Positions 8,638-16,193 of a DNA stretch of 42,218 nucleotides are shown one piece after another. Made by a program: the position numbers and the translations under genes. The stretch spans positions 1 through 42,218 of the forward strand of contig JAEKNU010000036.1 of NCBI GenBank assembly GCA_016838895.1, given 5' to 3'. A model generated the notes under the pieces. That model did not search any database. It saw only the letters and a list, made by a program, of their open reading frames with translations, and was not told the origin of the DNA. Positions within the stretch are counted from its first letter, which is position 1. Each line of letters opens with the position of its first letter. The stretch comes from Chloroflexota bacterium (GTDB lineage Bacteria > Chloroflexota > Anaerolineae > Anaerolineales > Anaerolineaceae).

Positions 8638-10044
8638 TTATTCTGCAGATGCGCCAACCAGTTTGTCCCAGGATGCGCGGTTCTTGTTGTAGAAGAAGAA
8701 CAACAGACCAACGATAACAGCGAACAATCCGATAGCAACCCATCCGAATACATTACCCAATGAACCAGCCCACATAAAGGCTAATGGCGTCCAGATAAAG
8801 CCATCAGCGATACTGGAAATATAGACGGCATTTTCCGGAATTGCAAAACCAGCATTGCCAGCTACCGTGGTAATCACAGGTGCCAAAGCATTGGCGATAT
8901 AGAAACCAATTGCCAGCAAGAAGGTGCCGATGGTAACCATTTTTACAATGTTACCCTTGGCCATAGGTGCAATCTGTGAACAGAGGAAGGGTAATACTGC
9001 CAGATCAGCAAAGAGCAGCATACGGTTGCCAGGCAGAATGATGGAGAGGATAATTGCGATCGGAACCAGCAATAAACCGGTGGAAATCGCAGAAGGATGT
9101 CCGATTAATACCGCAGAATCCAAACCGATATAGATTTCATCATTTGATGAAGCACGTTTGGACATGAAATCACGGGCAGCCTCAGATACAGGAATCAAAC
9201 CTTCCATTAAGATGCGGACCATGCGAGGCAGTAAAACCATAACAGCGGCGAGATTTACACCTAGAAGTATGATTTTTCCAATTGTACCAATCCAATCTGT
9301 TGCAAATTCGCCAAAGTAGGCAATCAAACCAAGAACCACACCAATCAACAAACCCATGACCATGGGATCGCCAAGTGTTGGTCCAAGCTTGTCTTCAATG
9401 GCTTGTGGATCTGCATCAATTTTATTTAATCCGGGGATTCGGTCATATAACCAGGAAAATGGTAACGCCAAGGGAACAACCGGCGCAGTCATACCATGAG
9501 GAATTGAAATACCAGGCAGGTCATAAAATTCTTGAATGCCTTTAGCAGTCCAATCACCCAGGAAGAGCATGAAAGCAGCGCCAACACCTGCTGCAACCAA
9601 ACCCATGGGTAAGCTGCCGGAAACTGCAGCTACTAATGAGCCTAAGAATGCATAATGCCAGAAATTCCAGATGTCGACGTTCAATGTACGGGTTACACCG
9701 AAGAATAACAACACAAAGTTTACAATCAATGCAACCGGAATTACCCACAATCCTACATCAGTTGCAAATGCAACTGCTGCAGCAGCAGGCCAACCCACAT
9801 CAACAATGTCGCGTTCGATACCGGCGTTAGTAACAAGAGCCTGCGAAACTCCGGATAAGGAGCCCCACATCAAACCAACAACAAGATTGATACCAATGAA
9901 AGCTACACCGATGGTAACGGCAGCGCGGAATGCTTTACCGGCTTTGGCACCTAATATTAAGGCAAAAATAAAGATGAATACCGGGAGCAGTACTGTTGCG
10001 CCTAAGGTATCAACAAGACTTTTTAGAGCAGTTAAAAAATCCAC
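8638..10044 (-). CDS. PTS galactitol-family (GAT) permease, IIC component
   Basis: A 468-aa polytopic membrane protein with about ten or more hydrophobic segments, the membrane channel of a PTS. It matches the EIIC-GAT (GatC) family rather than the ascorbate UlaA family: DTLGATVLLPVFIFIFALILG at the N-terminus, GWPAAAAVAFATDVGLW, the GDW/GISIPHG substrate-loop region and the LIGHPSAISTGLLLVP block. Known GAT substrates are galactitol and other polyols such as arabitol. Here the substrate is uncertain because the adjacent enzymes are UlaD/UlaE-like. The start is GTG at 10044 with an AGGAGG site 9 bases upstream. The 275-bp gap to the IIB gene holds no gene I trust. Confidence 0.93.
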   Translation of the reverse strand: MDFLTALKSLVDTLGATVLLPVFIFIFALILGAKAGKAFRAAVTIGVAFIGINLVVGLMWGSLSGVSQALVTNAGIERDIVDVGWPAAAAVAFATDVGLWVIPVALIVNFVLLFFGVTRTLNVDIWNFWHYAFLGSLVAAVSGSLPMGLVAAGVGAAFMLFLGDWTAKGIQEFYDLPGISIPHGMTAPVVPLALPFSWLYDRIPGLNKIDADPQAIEDKLGPTLGDPMVMGLLIGVVLGLIAYFGEFATDWIGTIGKIILLGVNLAAVMVLLPRMVRILMEGLIPVSEAARDFMSKRASSNDEIYIGLDSAVLIGHPSAISTGLLLVPIAIILSIILPGNRMLLFADLAVLPFLCSQIAPMAKGNIVKMVTIGTFLLAIGFYIANALAPVITTVAGNAGFAIPENAVYISSIADGFIWTPLAFMWAGSLGNVFGWVAIGLFAVIVGLLFFFYNKNRASWDKLVGASAE

Positions 10045-10319
10045 AGTTTTGATCCTCCTAGAGGGTAAATGACTTGACGAAAAAGTTTAAGATAATACAT
10101 TATTTGTCTCTTTCTAACACCCCTTTCTATCTCTTTTCTTTTGCACCTCCTCTTTCGTTTCAATATATCGTTCATAAAAATTTTCCTTTTTATTTCAATG
10201 ATTATTGATGTGCAAGGAAAAAAAACATCCAATATAAATAACACCTATAACAACGAAGAGATACTAGGTCATTCTAACCAATATATTACCAATATTATAT
10301 ATCAATTGCAATAGAAATG

Positions 10320-10604
10320 TTATTCTCTAAGGATGGTCATTATTTGATTAATTACCCTATCTTTACCAATACCAGTCAAAAAGGCTAACCCACGAATAAC
10401 TGGTATACCAGGATCAAATCGCATTTGGGTGGTAGTTACAATTAAATCAGCGCCCTGATCAATTAATACCTGGATTTCTGCAGATTTACATTGTTTGGTT
10501 ACTACAGGGATCCCCGCTGCCTTGCAGTTTTCTTCAATTGCTTTAGCTACTACTGTTGAGGTAGCAATACCAGTTCCACAAGATACAATAACGGTTTTTG
10601 TCAT
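10320..10604 (-). CDS. PTS galactitol-family IIB component
   Basis: A 94-aa phosphocarrier domain of the GatB type that passes phosphate from IIA to the sugar during import. The phosphorylated Cys is C9 in VIVSCGTGIATSTVV, followed by the usual KQCKSAEI and DLIVTTTQ segments. AAGGTGA lies just upstream of the ATG. It sits between the IIA gene (24 bp upstream) and the IIC gene (275 bp downstream), the common order for separate GAT-family subunits. The recognisable cysteine loop and size make the assignment secure; substrate is unknown. Confidence 0.93.
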   Translation of the reverse strand: MTKTVIVSCGTGIATSTVVAKAIEENCKAAGIPVVTKQCKSAEIQVLIDQGADLIVTTTQMRFDPGIPVIRGLAFLTGIGKDRVINQIMTILRE

Positions 10605-10628
10605 AGCTTCACCTTTCAGTAATAATGG

Positions 10629-11102
10629 TTACGAGTTAATTGTAGCAAACTTTAATATTTTTAGTACCTGTCGCGGCCAATAAGCTTTCATTAATTTATT
10701 GATTATTTCCGGGTCCTGTAATAGCATTGAAACAGATTGCAACATTTCAATTTGTGATTTTGGCTGATCAAAAGCCAGCATAATTACCAATCGGACTGGA
10801 ACCACCTCATCCGGATCAACCATATTTGAAAAGGAAACCGGATATTGCAATGTTGCCATTGCTAGAGCTGGTTTGTTTACATATTCAATATCTACATGGG
10901 GAATCGCTGCATTAATTTCACCACCCAGGGGCAAGCCGGTTGGCATAGAGGTCTCTCGTTCCAGCGTTGCTTCGACAAATCCATCCTTTACATAGCCCAG
11001 CTTGTATAACATCCCACCTAGATCCCGGATTACTGCTTCAGACGTTCTTGCAGTGCTGCGTAGTCGAATTGCTTTTGGGTTTAAAAACTCATGAATATTC
11101 AT
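10629..11102 (-). CDS. PTS IIA component (fructose/mannitol-type EIIA domain)
   Basis: A 157-aa type-2 EIIA protein, the first sugar-specific phosphocarrier after HPr. The active histidine is H69 in INAAIPHVD, preceded by RETSMPTGLPLGG, a hallmark of the family, and followed by VVPVRLVIMLAFDQP. I chose the ATG at 11102 (MNIHEFLNP) over the one at 11141, because the extra 13 residues are lysine-rich and unlike the family, and AGAG precedes this start. It is the first gene of the minus-strand locus. Its promoter has a perfect TTGACA box and an operator-like palindrome (11172-11196). Confidence 0.93.
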   Translation of the reverse strand: MNIHEFLNPKAIRLRSTARTSEAVIRDLGGMLYKLGYVKDGFVEATLERETSMPTGLPLGGEINAAIPHVDIEYVNKPALAMATLQYPVSFSNMVDPDEVVPVRLVIMLAFDQPKSQIEMLQSVSMLLQDPEIINKLMKAYWPRQVLKILKFATINS

Positions 11103-11171
11103 TTTTTTCTCTTTTTTCCTGTAATTTGGCTTGACTAGCAAGTTGGACTGTTATAATATATATTATATAAC

Positions 11172-11196
11172 ATATGTGACTATTTAGTTCACATAT
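11172..11196. promoter_or_regulatory. Operator-like palindrome at the PTS IIA promoter
   Basis: ATATGTGA (11172-11179), a 9-bp spacer and TCACATAT (11189-11196) form a perfect inverted repeat. It lies directly downstream of the -10 box at 11202-11207, so it overlaps the expected transcription start, a typical repressor position. The half-site recurs at the ulaE promoter. Spacing of 9 rather than 6 argues against a standard CRP site. Confidence 0.6.
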
Positions 11197-11201
11197 TTGA
11201 T

Positions 11202-11230
11202 ATATTACAGTAATTCTTTTTCCTTGTCAA
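11202..11230 (-). promoter_or_regulatory. Promoter of the PTS IIA-IIB-IIC operon
   Basis: On the minus strand, consensus -35 TTGACA (11225-11230), a 17-bp spacer and -10 TAATAT (11202-11207). The start site would fall near 11195, inside the operator palindrome, leaving a leader of about 90 nt before the IIA start codon. Confidence 0.65.
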
Positions 11231-11236
11231 TATATT

Positions 11237-11265
11237 CTTACATAATCTAATTGATTATGTAAAAT
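11237..11265 (+). promoter_or_regulatory. Promoter and palindrome upstream of the SorC-type regulator
   Basis: TTACATAATC and GATTATGTAA are perfect 10-bp arms with a 5-bp spacer (11238-11262). A weak promoter, CTTACA (11237-11242), 17 bp, TAAAAT (11260-11265), overlaps it. This would suit autoregulation of the regulator gene at 11301; that is inference. Confidence 0.45.
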
Positions 11266-11300
11266 AAATTCGGTTAGCAATATCAAGAGGTTGGAATAAT

Positions 11301-12284
11301 ATGAAACGAAAAAGCTATGATGACCGATCAGAACTCTTGGCGGATGTCGCGGAAATGTATTATGAAGAAGTTAAAACTCAGGCACAGATTTCCGGTAACT
11401 TTGGTATCACTCGGTCTGCAATTTCTCGCATCTTAACCGAAGCACGTCAAAAAGGCATTGTTGAAATAACGATACATAGGAAAATTAATTTTAATTATGC
11501 CCTCGAACAAGCCCTCAAACAGCGATTTAATCTGAGAAGCACGCATATTGTTTCCCTTCAGCATACCTCACGCCGCGAGGCTCTGATGAATCGTATTGGC
11601 ACCGCTGCAGCACGCGTAATTGACGGCTACCTTCTACCAAATCAAACCGTTGGCCTTGCCTGGGGATACACCATTGCGGCAACCATTGAGCAATTTAGCG
11701 CCCATGAGATTGAAAACATCAAGGTAGTGCAATTGGTCGGTGTATTGGGTTCATCCATGCATACATACAGCGGACAAGCTTTGGTAGAGCAATTAACCCG
11801 CAAAGTACATGGTGAGGGCACGTATTTATACACACCCTTCATTGTAAAAGATGCTGAAACAGCCCAAGCTCTGCTTCTGGACCCCAGCACTCGTAAAGCG
11901 ATCACAATCGGTCAGCAATGCCAGACGGCATTGCTGGGCGTCGGCTCTACTATACCGGAACATTGCAGCTTATATCAGGGGGGCTATATTACCCTTGAAG
12001 ATTTAACAACGCTGCAAAATGCCGGTGCCGTAGGAGATGTGGGCGGTCACTACTTTGATATTGATGGCAACACAGCCAACAGCGATTTCCACCAAAGAAT
12101 GGTTGGTATTTCAAAATCTGATATGAAAAACATTCCTAATCGCATTGGTATCGCTGGTGGAAAATTAAAGACAGAAGCCATCTACGGCGCTATTGTTGGC
12201 GGTTACCTCAACATTCTAATTTCTGACAGCCAATTAGCTGAGAGCTTATTGCAATTAGCAGATAAAAAAGGGTACAAGAAATAA
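11301..12284 (+). CDS. SorC/DeoR-type sugar-binding transcriptional regulator
   Basis: A 327-aa regulator. An N-terminal helix-turn-helix (about residues 5-55) contains AEMYYEEVKTQAQISGNFGITRSAISRILTEAR in parts typical of SorC proteins. A C-terminal sugar-phosphate-sensing domain (about 60-325) shows GLAWGYTIAATIE, LLGVGSTIPEH and the diagnostic NAGAVGDVGGHYFDIDG. Such regulators respond to a phosphorylated sugar made by the pathway they control. It is divergent from the PTS IIA gene, with palindromes between them and a related site at the ulaE promoter, so it is the natural candidate regulator of the whole PTS locus. AGAGGTTGG lies upstream of the ATG. Confidence 0.92.
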   Translation: MKRKSYDDRSELLADVAEMYYEEVKTQAQISGNFGITRSAISRILTEARQKGIVEITIHRKINFNYALEQALKQRFNLRSTHIVSLQHTSRREALMNRIGTAAARVIDGYLLPNQTVGLAWGYTIAATIEQFSAHEIENIKVVQLVGVLGSSMHTYSGQALVEQLTRKVHGEGTYLYTPFIVKDAETAQALLLDPSTRKAITIGQQCQTALLGVGSTIPEHCSLYQGGYITLEDLTTLQNAGAVGDVGGHYFDIDGNTANSDFHQRMVGISKSDMKNIPNRIGIAGGKLKTEAIYGAIVGGYLNILISDSQLAESLLQLADKKGYKK

Positions 12285-12304
12285 TTTTTCAGGCAGGTTA
12301 ATCA

Positions 12305-13120
12305 ATGGATTTTTCAAATATTAAAACGATTTTGTTTGACGGAGATGGTGTATTATGGCGAGCAGAAGAAAAAATTTCCGGCTTTGATCACATATTCCAG
12401 ATCCTGGATCAAAATCATATTCAATGGGCATTACTGACCAATAACAATACCAAAACAGTTCAAAACTATATTGATAAATTAGCCAAGTTTGGCATTGAAA
12501 CAGATGAAAGTAAAATATTCTCCAGTTCCACAATCACCGTTGCGTATGTAAAAAAACACTATGGTGCTGGTGCATCAATCTTTGTGGTAGGTATGCCGGC
12601 ATTGATAGAAACATTGCAAACAGCAGGCTTTAACGTCTATCATGGTGAAACAGCCCCTCCCGAAAAAGTAAATGCAGTCGTATCAGGCATGGATCGTGCC
12701 ATTACACATAATAAAATTAAAGTAGCCATGCGCTTAATTCTCGCTGGAGCTGAGTTTATCGCCACAAACACTGACAGTTCCTTCCCTACACCAGAGGGCA
12801 TAAACCCCGGCACCGGCATGGTGATTGGCGCCTTAATTGGCACAACCAATATTCAACCAACGGTAATTGGTAAACCGGCCAGTGAAATTTATCTTACTGC
12901 AATTGAGCAGCTTGGCGCATCACCAGACAGTACGATTATGATTGGTGACCGCCTTAATACGGATATTCAGGGGGCGAACATAGCTGGCATTAAAAGCGTA
13001 GTTGTATTCAGCGGTGTTACCTCCCAAGAGGTATACAAAGAGAGCACAATCAAAGCTGACGCTGCCTATCCATCCATTGCGGAACTCGCTCAAGCCTTGG
13101 AAAAATCATTTCATGTCTGA
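12305..13120 (+). CDS. HAD-superfamily phosphatase, NagD/p-nitrophenylphosphatase type
   Basis: A 271-aa HAD subclass IIA phosphatase. Motif I is LFDGDGVLW (D12, D14), motif II LLTNNNTK, motif III the Lys in VIGKPAS, and motif IV IMIGDRLNTDIQGA. The cap domain between motifs II and III fits NagD-like enzymes, which hydrolyse sugar phosphates and nucleotides. It starts 20 bp after the regulator and overlaps the next gene by 8 bp, so regulator, HAD, SurE and cupin genes look like one operon. The specific substrate is unknown; a phosphorylated intermediate or by-product of the PTS pathway is a guess from context. Confidence 0.9.
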   Translation: MDFSNIKTILFDGDGVLWRAEEKISGFDHIFQILDQNHIQWALLTNNNTKTVQNYIDKLAKFGIETDESKIFSSSTITVAYVKKHYGAGASIFVVGMPALIETLQTAGFNVYHGETAPPEKVNAVVSGMDRAITHNKIKVAMRLILAGAEFIATNTDSSFPTPEGINPGTGMVIGALIGTTNIQPTVIGKPASEIYLTAIEQLGASPDSTIMIGDRLNTDIQGANIAGIKSVVVFSGVTSQEVYKESTIKADAAYPSIAELAQALEKSFHV

Positions 13121-13922
13121 AACGATGCCCAGAATTCTGATAACCAATGATGACGGGATACAATCCCCTGGTCTGGCTGCCGTTGCAGCAGCGGTACATG
13201 ATTTAGGCGAAATTCTACTGGTAGCCCCACAAGAACAACAAACCAGCATGAGCCGCGCTCGTTCACAATTTGGGCAGCATTTTGGAAAGTATTACAAACA
13301 TAGCGTACAGCACAAAGAGAAAAGCTGGCATGGCATTGGTATCCAGTGCACACCAGCTTTATGTGTCAATTATGCCATCGATGAAATCAGCCCCGGCCCG
13401 GTTGATCTGGTCATCTCTGGGATCAATTACGGCGAAAACATTGGCACATGTGTCACTGTTTCCGGCACGATTGGCGCAGCCATTGAAGCTGCTGACCGCG
13501 GCATTCCGGCCATAGCAGTCTCCCTTGAATTGAACAGCACAGATTATCATTCCTTTGATCAAGCCATCGATTTCCAGGCCGCTATGGCCTTTACTCGTCA
13601 ATTCACCATCAAGGCATTAGCTGGAGATTTCCCTGACGATGTAGACATCCTGAAAATCGAAGTGCCGGTTGATGCCACCCCTCAAACCCAATGGGTATTA
13701 ACCCGCCAAGATCGGATTCGCTACTACGCTCCACACTTTATCCCACGCAATGATCCCTATCAACAGAAAGCCGAAATCACTCATACACCACAAAAAAAAC
13801 AATTCATTAGCGAAAATACGGATGCTCACGCTGCAGCCCAGGGTCTGGTTTCAGTAACACCACTAAGCATAAACCTGACCTCCCGTACAGATTTTCAACA
13901 GCTTGAGCAAATTCTTCATTAA
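13113..13922 (+). CDS. surE: SurE-like 5'/3'-nucleotidase (survival protein E family)
   Basis: A 269-aa SurE-family phosphatase. The metal-binding N-terminus RILITNDDGIQSPGLAAV and the central VISGINYGENIGTCVTVSGT block are characteristic. SurE enzymes dephosphorylate nucleoside monophosphates and sometimes short polyphosphate. I chose the ATG at 13113, which overlaps the HAD gene by 8 bp and puts the DDG motif at the usual distance from the N-terminus; a longer frame from 13002 adds 37 residues unlike the family. The substrate-loop region (QQTSMSRARSQFGQHF) is less typical. It lies between two other likely sugar-locus genes, so a role outside the general stress function of SurE is possible. 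Confidence 0.88.
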   Translation: MSETMPRILITNDDGIQSPGLAAVAAAVHDLGEILLVAPQEQQTSMSRARSQFGQHFGKYYKHSVQHKEKSWHGIGIQCTPALCVNYAIDEISPGPVDLVISGINYGENIGTCVTVSGTIGAAIEAADRGIPAIAVSLELNSTDYHSFDQAIDFQAAMAFTRQFTIKALAGDFPDDVDILKIEVPVDATPQTQWVLTRQDRIRYYAPHFIPRNDPYQQKAEITHTPQKKQFISENTDAHAAAQGLVSVTPLSINLTSRTDFQQLEQILH

Positions 13923-13938
13923 AGGAAGGAGCACTACC

Positions 13939-14376
13939 ATGAGCAGTACACATCATTCGTTTTCGGGAAAATGGGGGGAGAAATATCAATGGGAAGGTGC
14001 CAGGTCCCGTGTATACCAGATGCAAGATAGCGGCACCGTAACCGAAAACTGGCTGATAGGCAAAGCCGAAAGCGCAGAGAACTTCGCATTGCGTTTTTAT
14101 GAAGTGCAGCCACATTGTTCTACAAAAGAGGAAAAACATGCACATGATCATGGTATTGTTATTTTGCAGGGCCAGGCAGATATTGAAATAAACGGCGCTG
14201 TACGGCCCGTAAAACAAGGTGACGTTGTTTTTATCGCCCCTAACGATTTGCATGTGTTACACAACACGGGAGACGGCTTGTTGGGCTTTTTTTGTATCAT
14301 CCCTGCAAAACGCATTAAAAAAGATCAGTTAGTTTGGGCTGAAGGAGATTTCTTTGATGAGAAACCCTCATCATAA
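13939..14376 (+). CDS. Cupin-domain protein
   Basis: A 145-aa single-domain cupin. The beta-barrel motifs are visible as HAHDHGIVILQGQADIEING (metal ligands H-x-H and downstream Glu/Gly) and GDVVFIAPNDLHVLHNTG. Small cupins of this kind act as sugar isomerases, dioxygenases or ligand-binding proteins, so no reaction can be assigned. The ATG at 13939 has a strong AGGAAGGAG site and begins 16 bp after the SurE stop codon; an upstream in-frame ATG at 13903 lies within surE and is less likely. It seems to be the last gene of the regulator operon, 92 bp before the dehydrogenase. Confidence 0.85.
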   Translation: MSSTHHSFSGKWGEKYQWEGARSRVYQMQDSGTVTENWLIGKAESAENFALRFYEVQPHCSTKEEKHAHDHGIVILQGQADIEINGAVRPVKQGDVVFIAPNDLHVLHNTGDGLLGFFCIIPAKRIKKDQLVWAEGDFFDEKPSS

Positions 14377-14468
14377 ATACTGAACCATACAATATTATTT
14401 AATGAAGTAAAAAAGAAATAATAATTTACAAGCAACTTGCCATTAGAAATACCAGCAGGAGAAAAATT

Positions 14469-15461
14469 ATGACTGATCGAATTCGTTGGGGTATATTAGG
14501 AACCGGAAAAATTGCAAATCGTTTTGCCGCTTCCCTAAACAATATCTCTGATAAAGCAGAACTACTTGCAATTGGTTCGCGTACTGCAAAGACAGGTGAC
14601 GCATTTGCCGATAAATACAATATTCCGCGGCGTTATGTAGGCTACGAAGGGGTTGTTAATGACCCGGATGTTGATATCGTTTATATTGGTACACCAGGAG
14701 TGTTCCATAAGCATGATGTGAGTATGTGTTTGAATCACGGAAAACATGTGCTTTGCGAAAAAGCATTGACCATTAATGCCCAGGAAGCCAAAGAGATCAT
14801 CGCGTTGGCACGTGAAAAAAGATTATTCCTCATGGAAGCCATGTGGACGCGTTTTTTCCCTATTCACGTTAAAATACGCTCCCTATTAAAGGAAAAAACC
14901 ATTGGTGATGTCACTGCAATGGCGATAAACTTTGCTGCAACACCACCCTTTGACCTTAACAATCGCTTCTTTAAACTAGATTTGGGCGCAGGTGTTTTGC
15001 TGGATACAGGATCCTATGGCATATCATGGGCGTATAGTTTATTAGGCAAACCACAGGAGGTGGTAGGCCTGGCACATTTTGGTGAAAGTGGTGCTGATTA
15101 CCAGATAGCCTGTTTAATGAAATTCCCTGCCGGTCAGTTAGTTTCAATACTCAGTTCACAAATGTCTTATGATCACAAAAACGCCACAATTATCGGAACA
15201 AAAGGAAAAATAGAAATTCATGATCCCTGGTACAAACCAGAGGTAATGACTATTTATCGTGAAAACCAAGAACCTGAACGCGTTGAAATGCCGCTGGATG
15301 GCTATGTCGGCTATGAATACGAAGCCATGGCTGTAATGGATTGTATTCAAAATGGAAAAACCGAATGTGATGTAATGCCACTGGATGAATCAATAGAAAT
15401 CATGAAAACCCTGGATAGCCTGCGAGCGTCCTGGAATCATAAATACCCATTTGAAGAATAA
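14469..15461 (+). CDS. Gfo/Idh/MocA-family NAD(P)-dependent oxidoreductase
   Basis: A 330-aa dehydrogenase with an N-terminal Rossmann domain (RWGILGTGKIANRFAASL) and the family block VLCEKALTINAQEAKEI, where the usual EKP is EKA. The C-terminal alpha/beta domain has the GAGVLLDTGSYGISWAYSLLG segment typical of sugar or trans-dihydrodiol-type members. Enzymes of this family oxidise or reduce cyclic polyols and sugars. The locus lacks an obvious dehydrogenase for a PTS-imported sugar alcohol or aldonate, so this gene is a candidate, though on the opposite strand from the transporter. GCAGGAG precedes the ATG by 7 bases, and a strong terminator follows at 15478. Confidence 0.9.
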   Translation: MTDRIRWGILGTGKIANRFAASLNNISDKAELLAIGSRTAKTGDAFADKYNIPRRYVGYEGVVNDPDVDIVYIGTPGVFHKHDVSMCLNHGKHVLCEKALTINAQEAKEIIALAREKRLFLMEAMWTRFFPIHVKIRSLLKEKTIGDVTAMAINFAATPPFDLNNRFFKLDLGAGVLLDTGSYGISWAYSLLGKPQEVVGLAHFGESGADYQIACLMKFPAGQLVSILSSQMSYDHKNATIIGTKGKIEIHDPWYKPEVMTIYRENQEPERVEMPLDGYVGYEYEAMAVMDCIQNGKTECDVMPLDESIEIMKTLDSLRASWNHKYPFEE

Positions 15462-15477
15462 TTAAGTAATAATAATG

Positions 15478-15517
15478 AAAGCGGGTACATTTTCATTCGT
15501 AAAACGTACCCGCTTTT
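15478..15517. terminator. Intrinsic terminator after the Gfo/Idh/MocA gene
   Basis: AAAGCGGGTAC (15478-15488) pairs with GTACCCGCTTT (15506-15516), followed by a T run on the plus strand and preceded by A bases, so it could work in both directions. Confidence 0.85.
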
Positions 15518-15662
15518 TATTAATTTTACAGCATTTCATATGTCCAATTATTACTTTTTTGTGTATTCTGCTTGAGTTTACTACCAATCACCTCCATATT
15601 ATGGTTTCTTTTTTGTTTTCTTAAATCTCATTAACAATATATGCAACAAGGAATTTGAATCC

Positions 15663-15690
15663 AAAAAAGTACCCCAATGGGTACTTTTTT
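15663..15690. terminator. Bidirectional intrinsic terminator-like hairpin
   Basis: Perfect 12-bp arms AAAAAAGTACCC and GGGTACTTTTTT with a 4-base loop. It lies 146 bp beyond the previous terminator with no gene in between, which suggests an unannotated short transcript or a lost gene. Confidence 0.75.
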
Positions 15691-16081
15691 AATATCCACG
15701 CCAGTCCTATAATTGTGCAAGAAATGCGGCACAGTGCTTTAAGAATTATGTTTCTGTTAAAAGTTTAGAACCACTTTCTTGAAATAAAAGCAGTGTTTTT
15801 CTCCTAAAGCAAGTTGAATTCTTGGAGAAGAGATTCAATTTATTGCACCTGCATTTCAAAAGCCTTCTGGGTCATGGTTTGTCTTTCCTTTATTTATCTT
15901 TTCGCCGACGGATTACAACGCCACCGAACATTCTGATCATTTTTTATGATGCCATTCATCAATCAGATATGTCTCGAAATCAGTCACTGGGGGCACCACG
16001 CCAACTGGGATATTCCTTTTCTTGGGTAGGGATAACTCAGTTGGCGTACTAATTCTCTTAATTCTTTCTTTTTGGTTCTTA

Positions 16082-16120
16082 ACGATAAAACCGCAGGGTC
16101 TGCACCTGCGGTTTTATCGT
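16082..16120. terminator. Terminator of the sugar ABC transporter operon
   Basis: Perfect 16-bp arms ACGATAAAACCGCAGG and CCTGCGGTTTTATCGT with a 7-base loop. It lies 74 bp past the stop codon of the permease gene on the minus strand. The A/T segment is inside the stem, so the U-tract effect comes from the descending arm. Confidence 0.75.
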
Positions 16121-16193
16121 AATATCAGATTGCTCTCATTCACCTATCCCCTACAAATAGATGAATTTAAGACGGAGGAGAAAACGAGAAATG

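Larger units (their letters stand above)
15462..16193. other. Gene-poor 732-bp interval with three strong hairpins
   Basis: Between the dehydrogenase and the convergent transporter operon I see three inverted repeats (15478-15516, 15663-15690, 16082-16120) and no convincing gene. A 76-codon frame at 15822-16052 has no family resemblance. A weak pair ACGCCAACTG and CAGTTGGCGT lies near 16000-16047. The stretch could hold decayed DNA or a short RNA between the second and third hairpins. Confidence 0.5.

Noticed and set aside
10032..10244. 70-codon frame upstream of the IIC gene on the minus strand
   Set aside because: Overlaps the IIC start, is Lys/Arg-rich at random and has no ribosome-binding site; the gap between IIB and IIC is better read as untranslated.
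11172..11196. CRP/FNR-type site at the PTS promoter
   Set aside because: TGTGA and TCACA half-sites are present but with 9 rather than 6 bases between them, and the site lies at the transcription start; a SorC-type operator fits better.
15822..16052. 76-codon open frame on the plus strand
   Set aside because: No family resemblance, no clear ribosome-binding site, and it lies in a hairpin-rich interval. Insufficient to call a gene.
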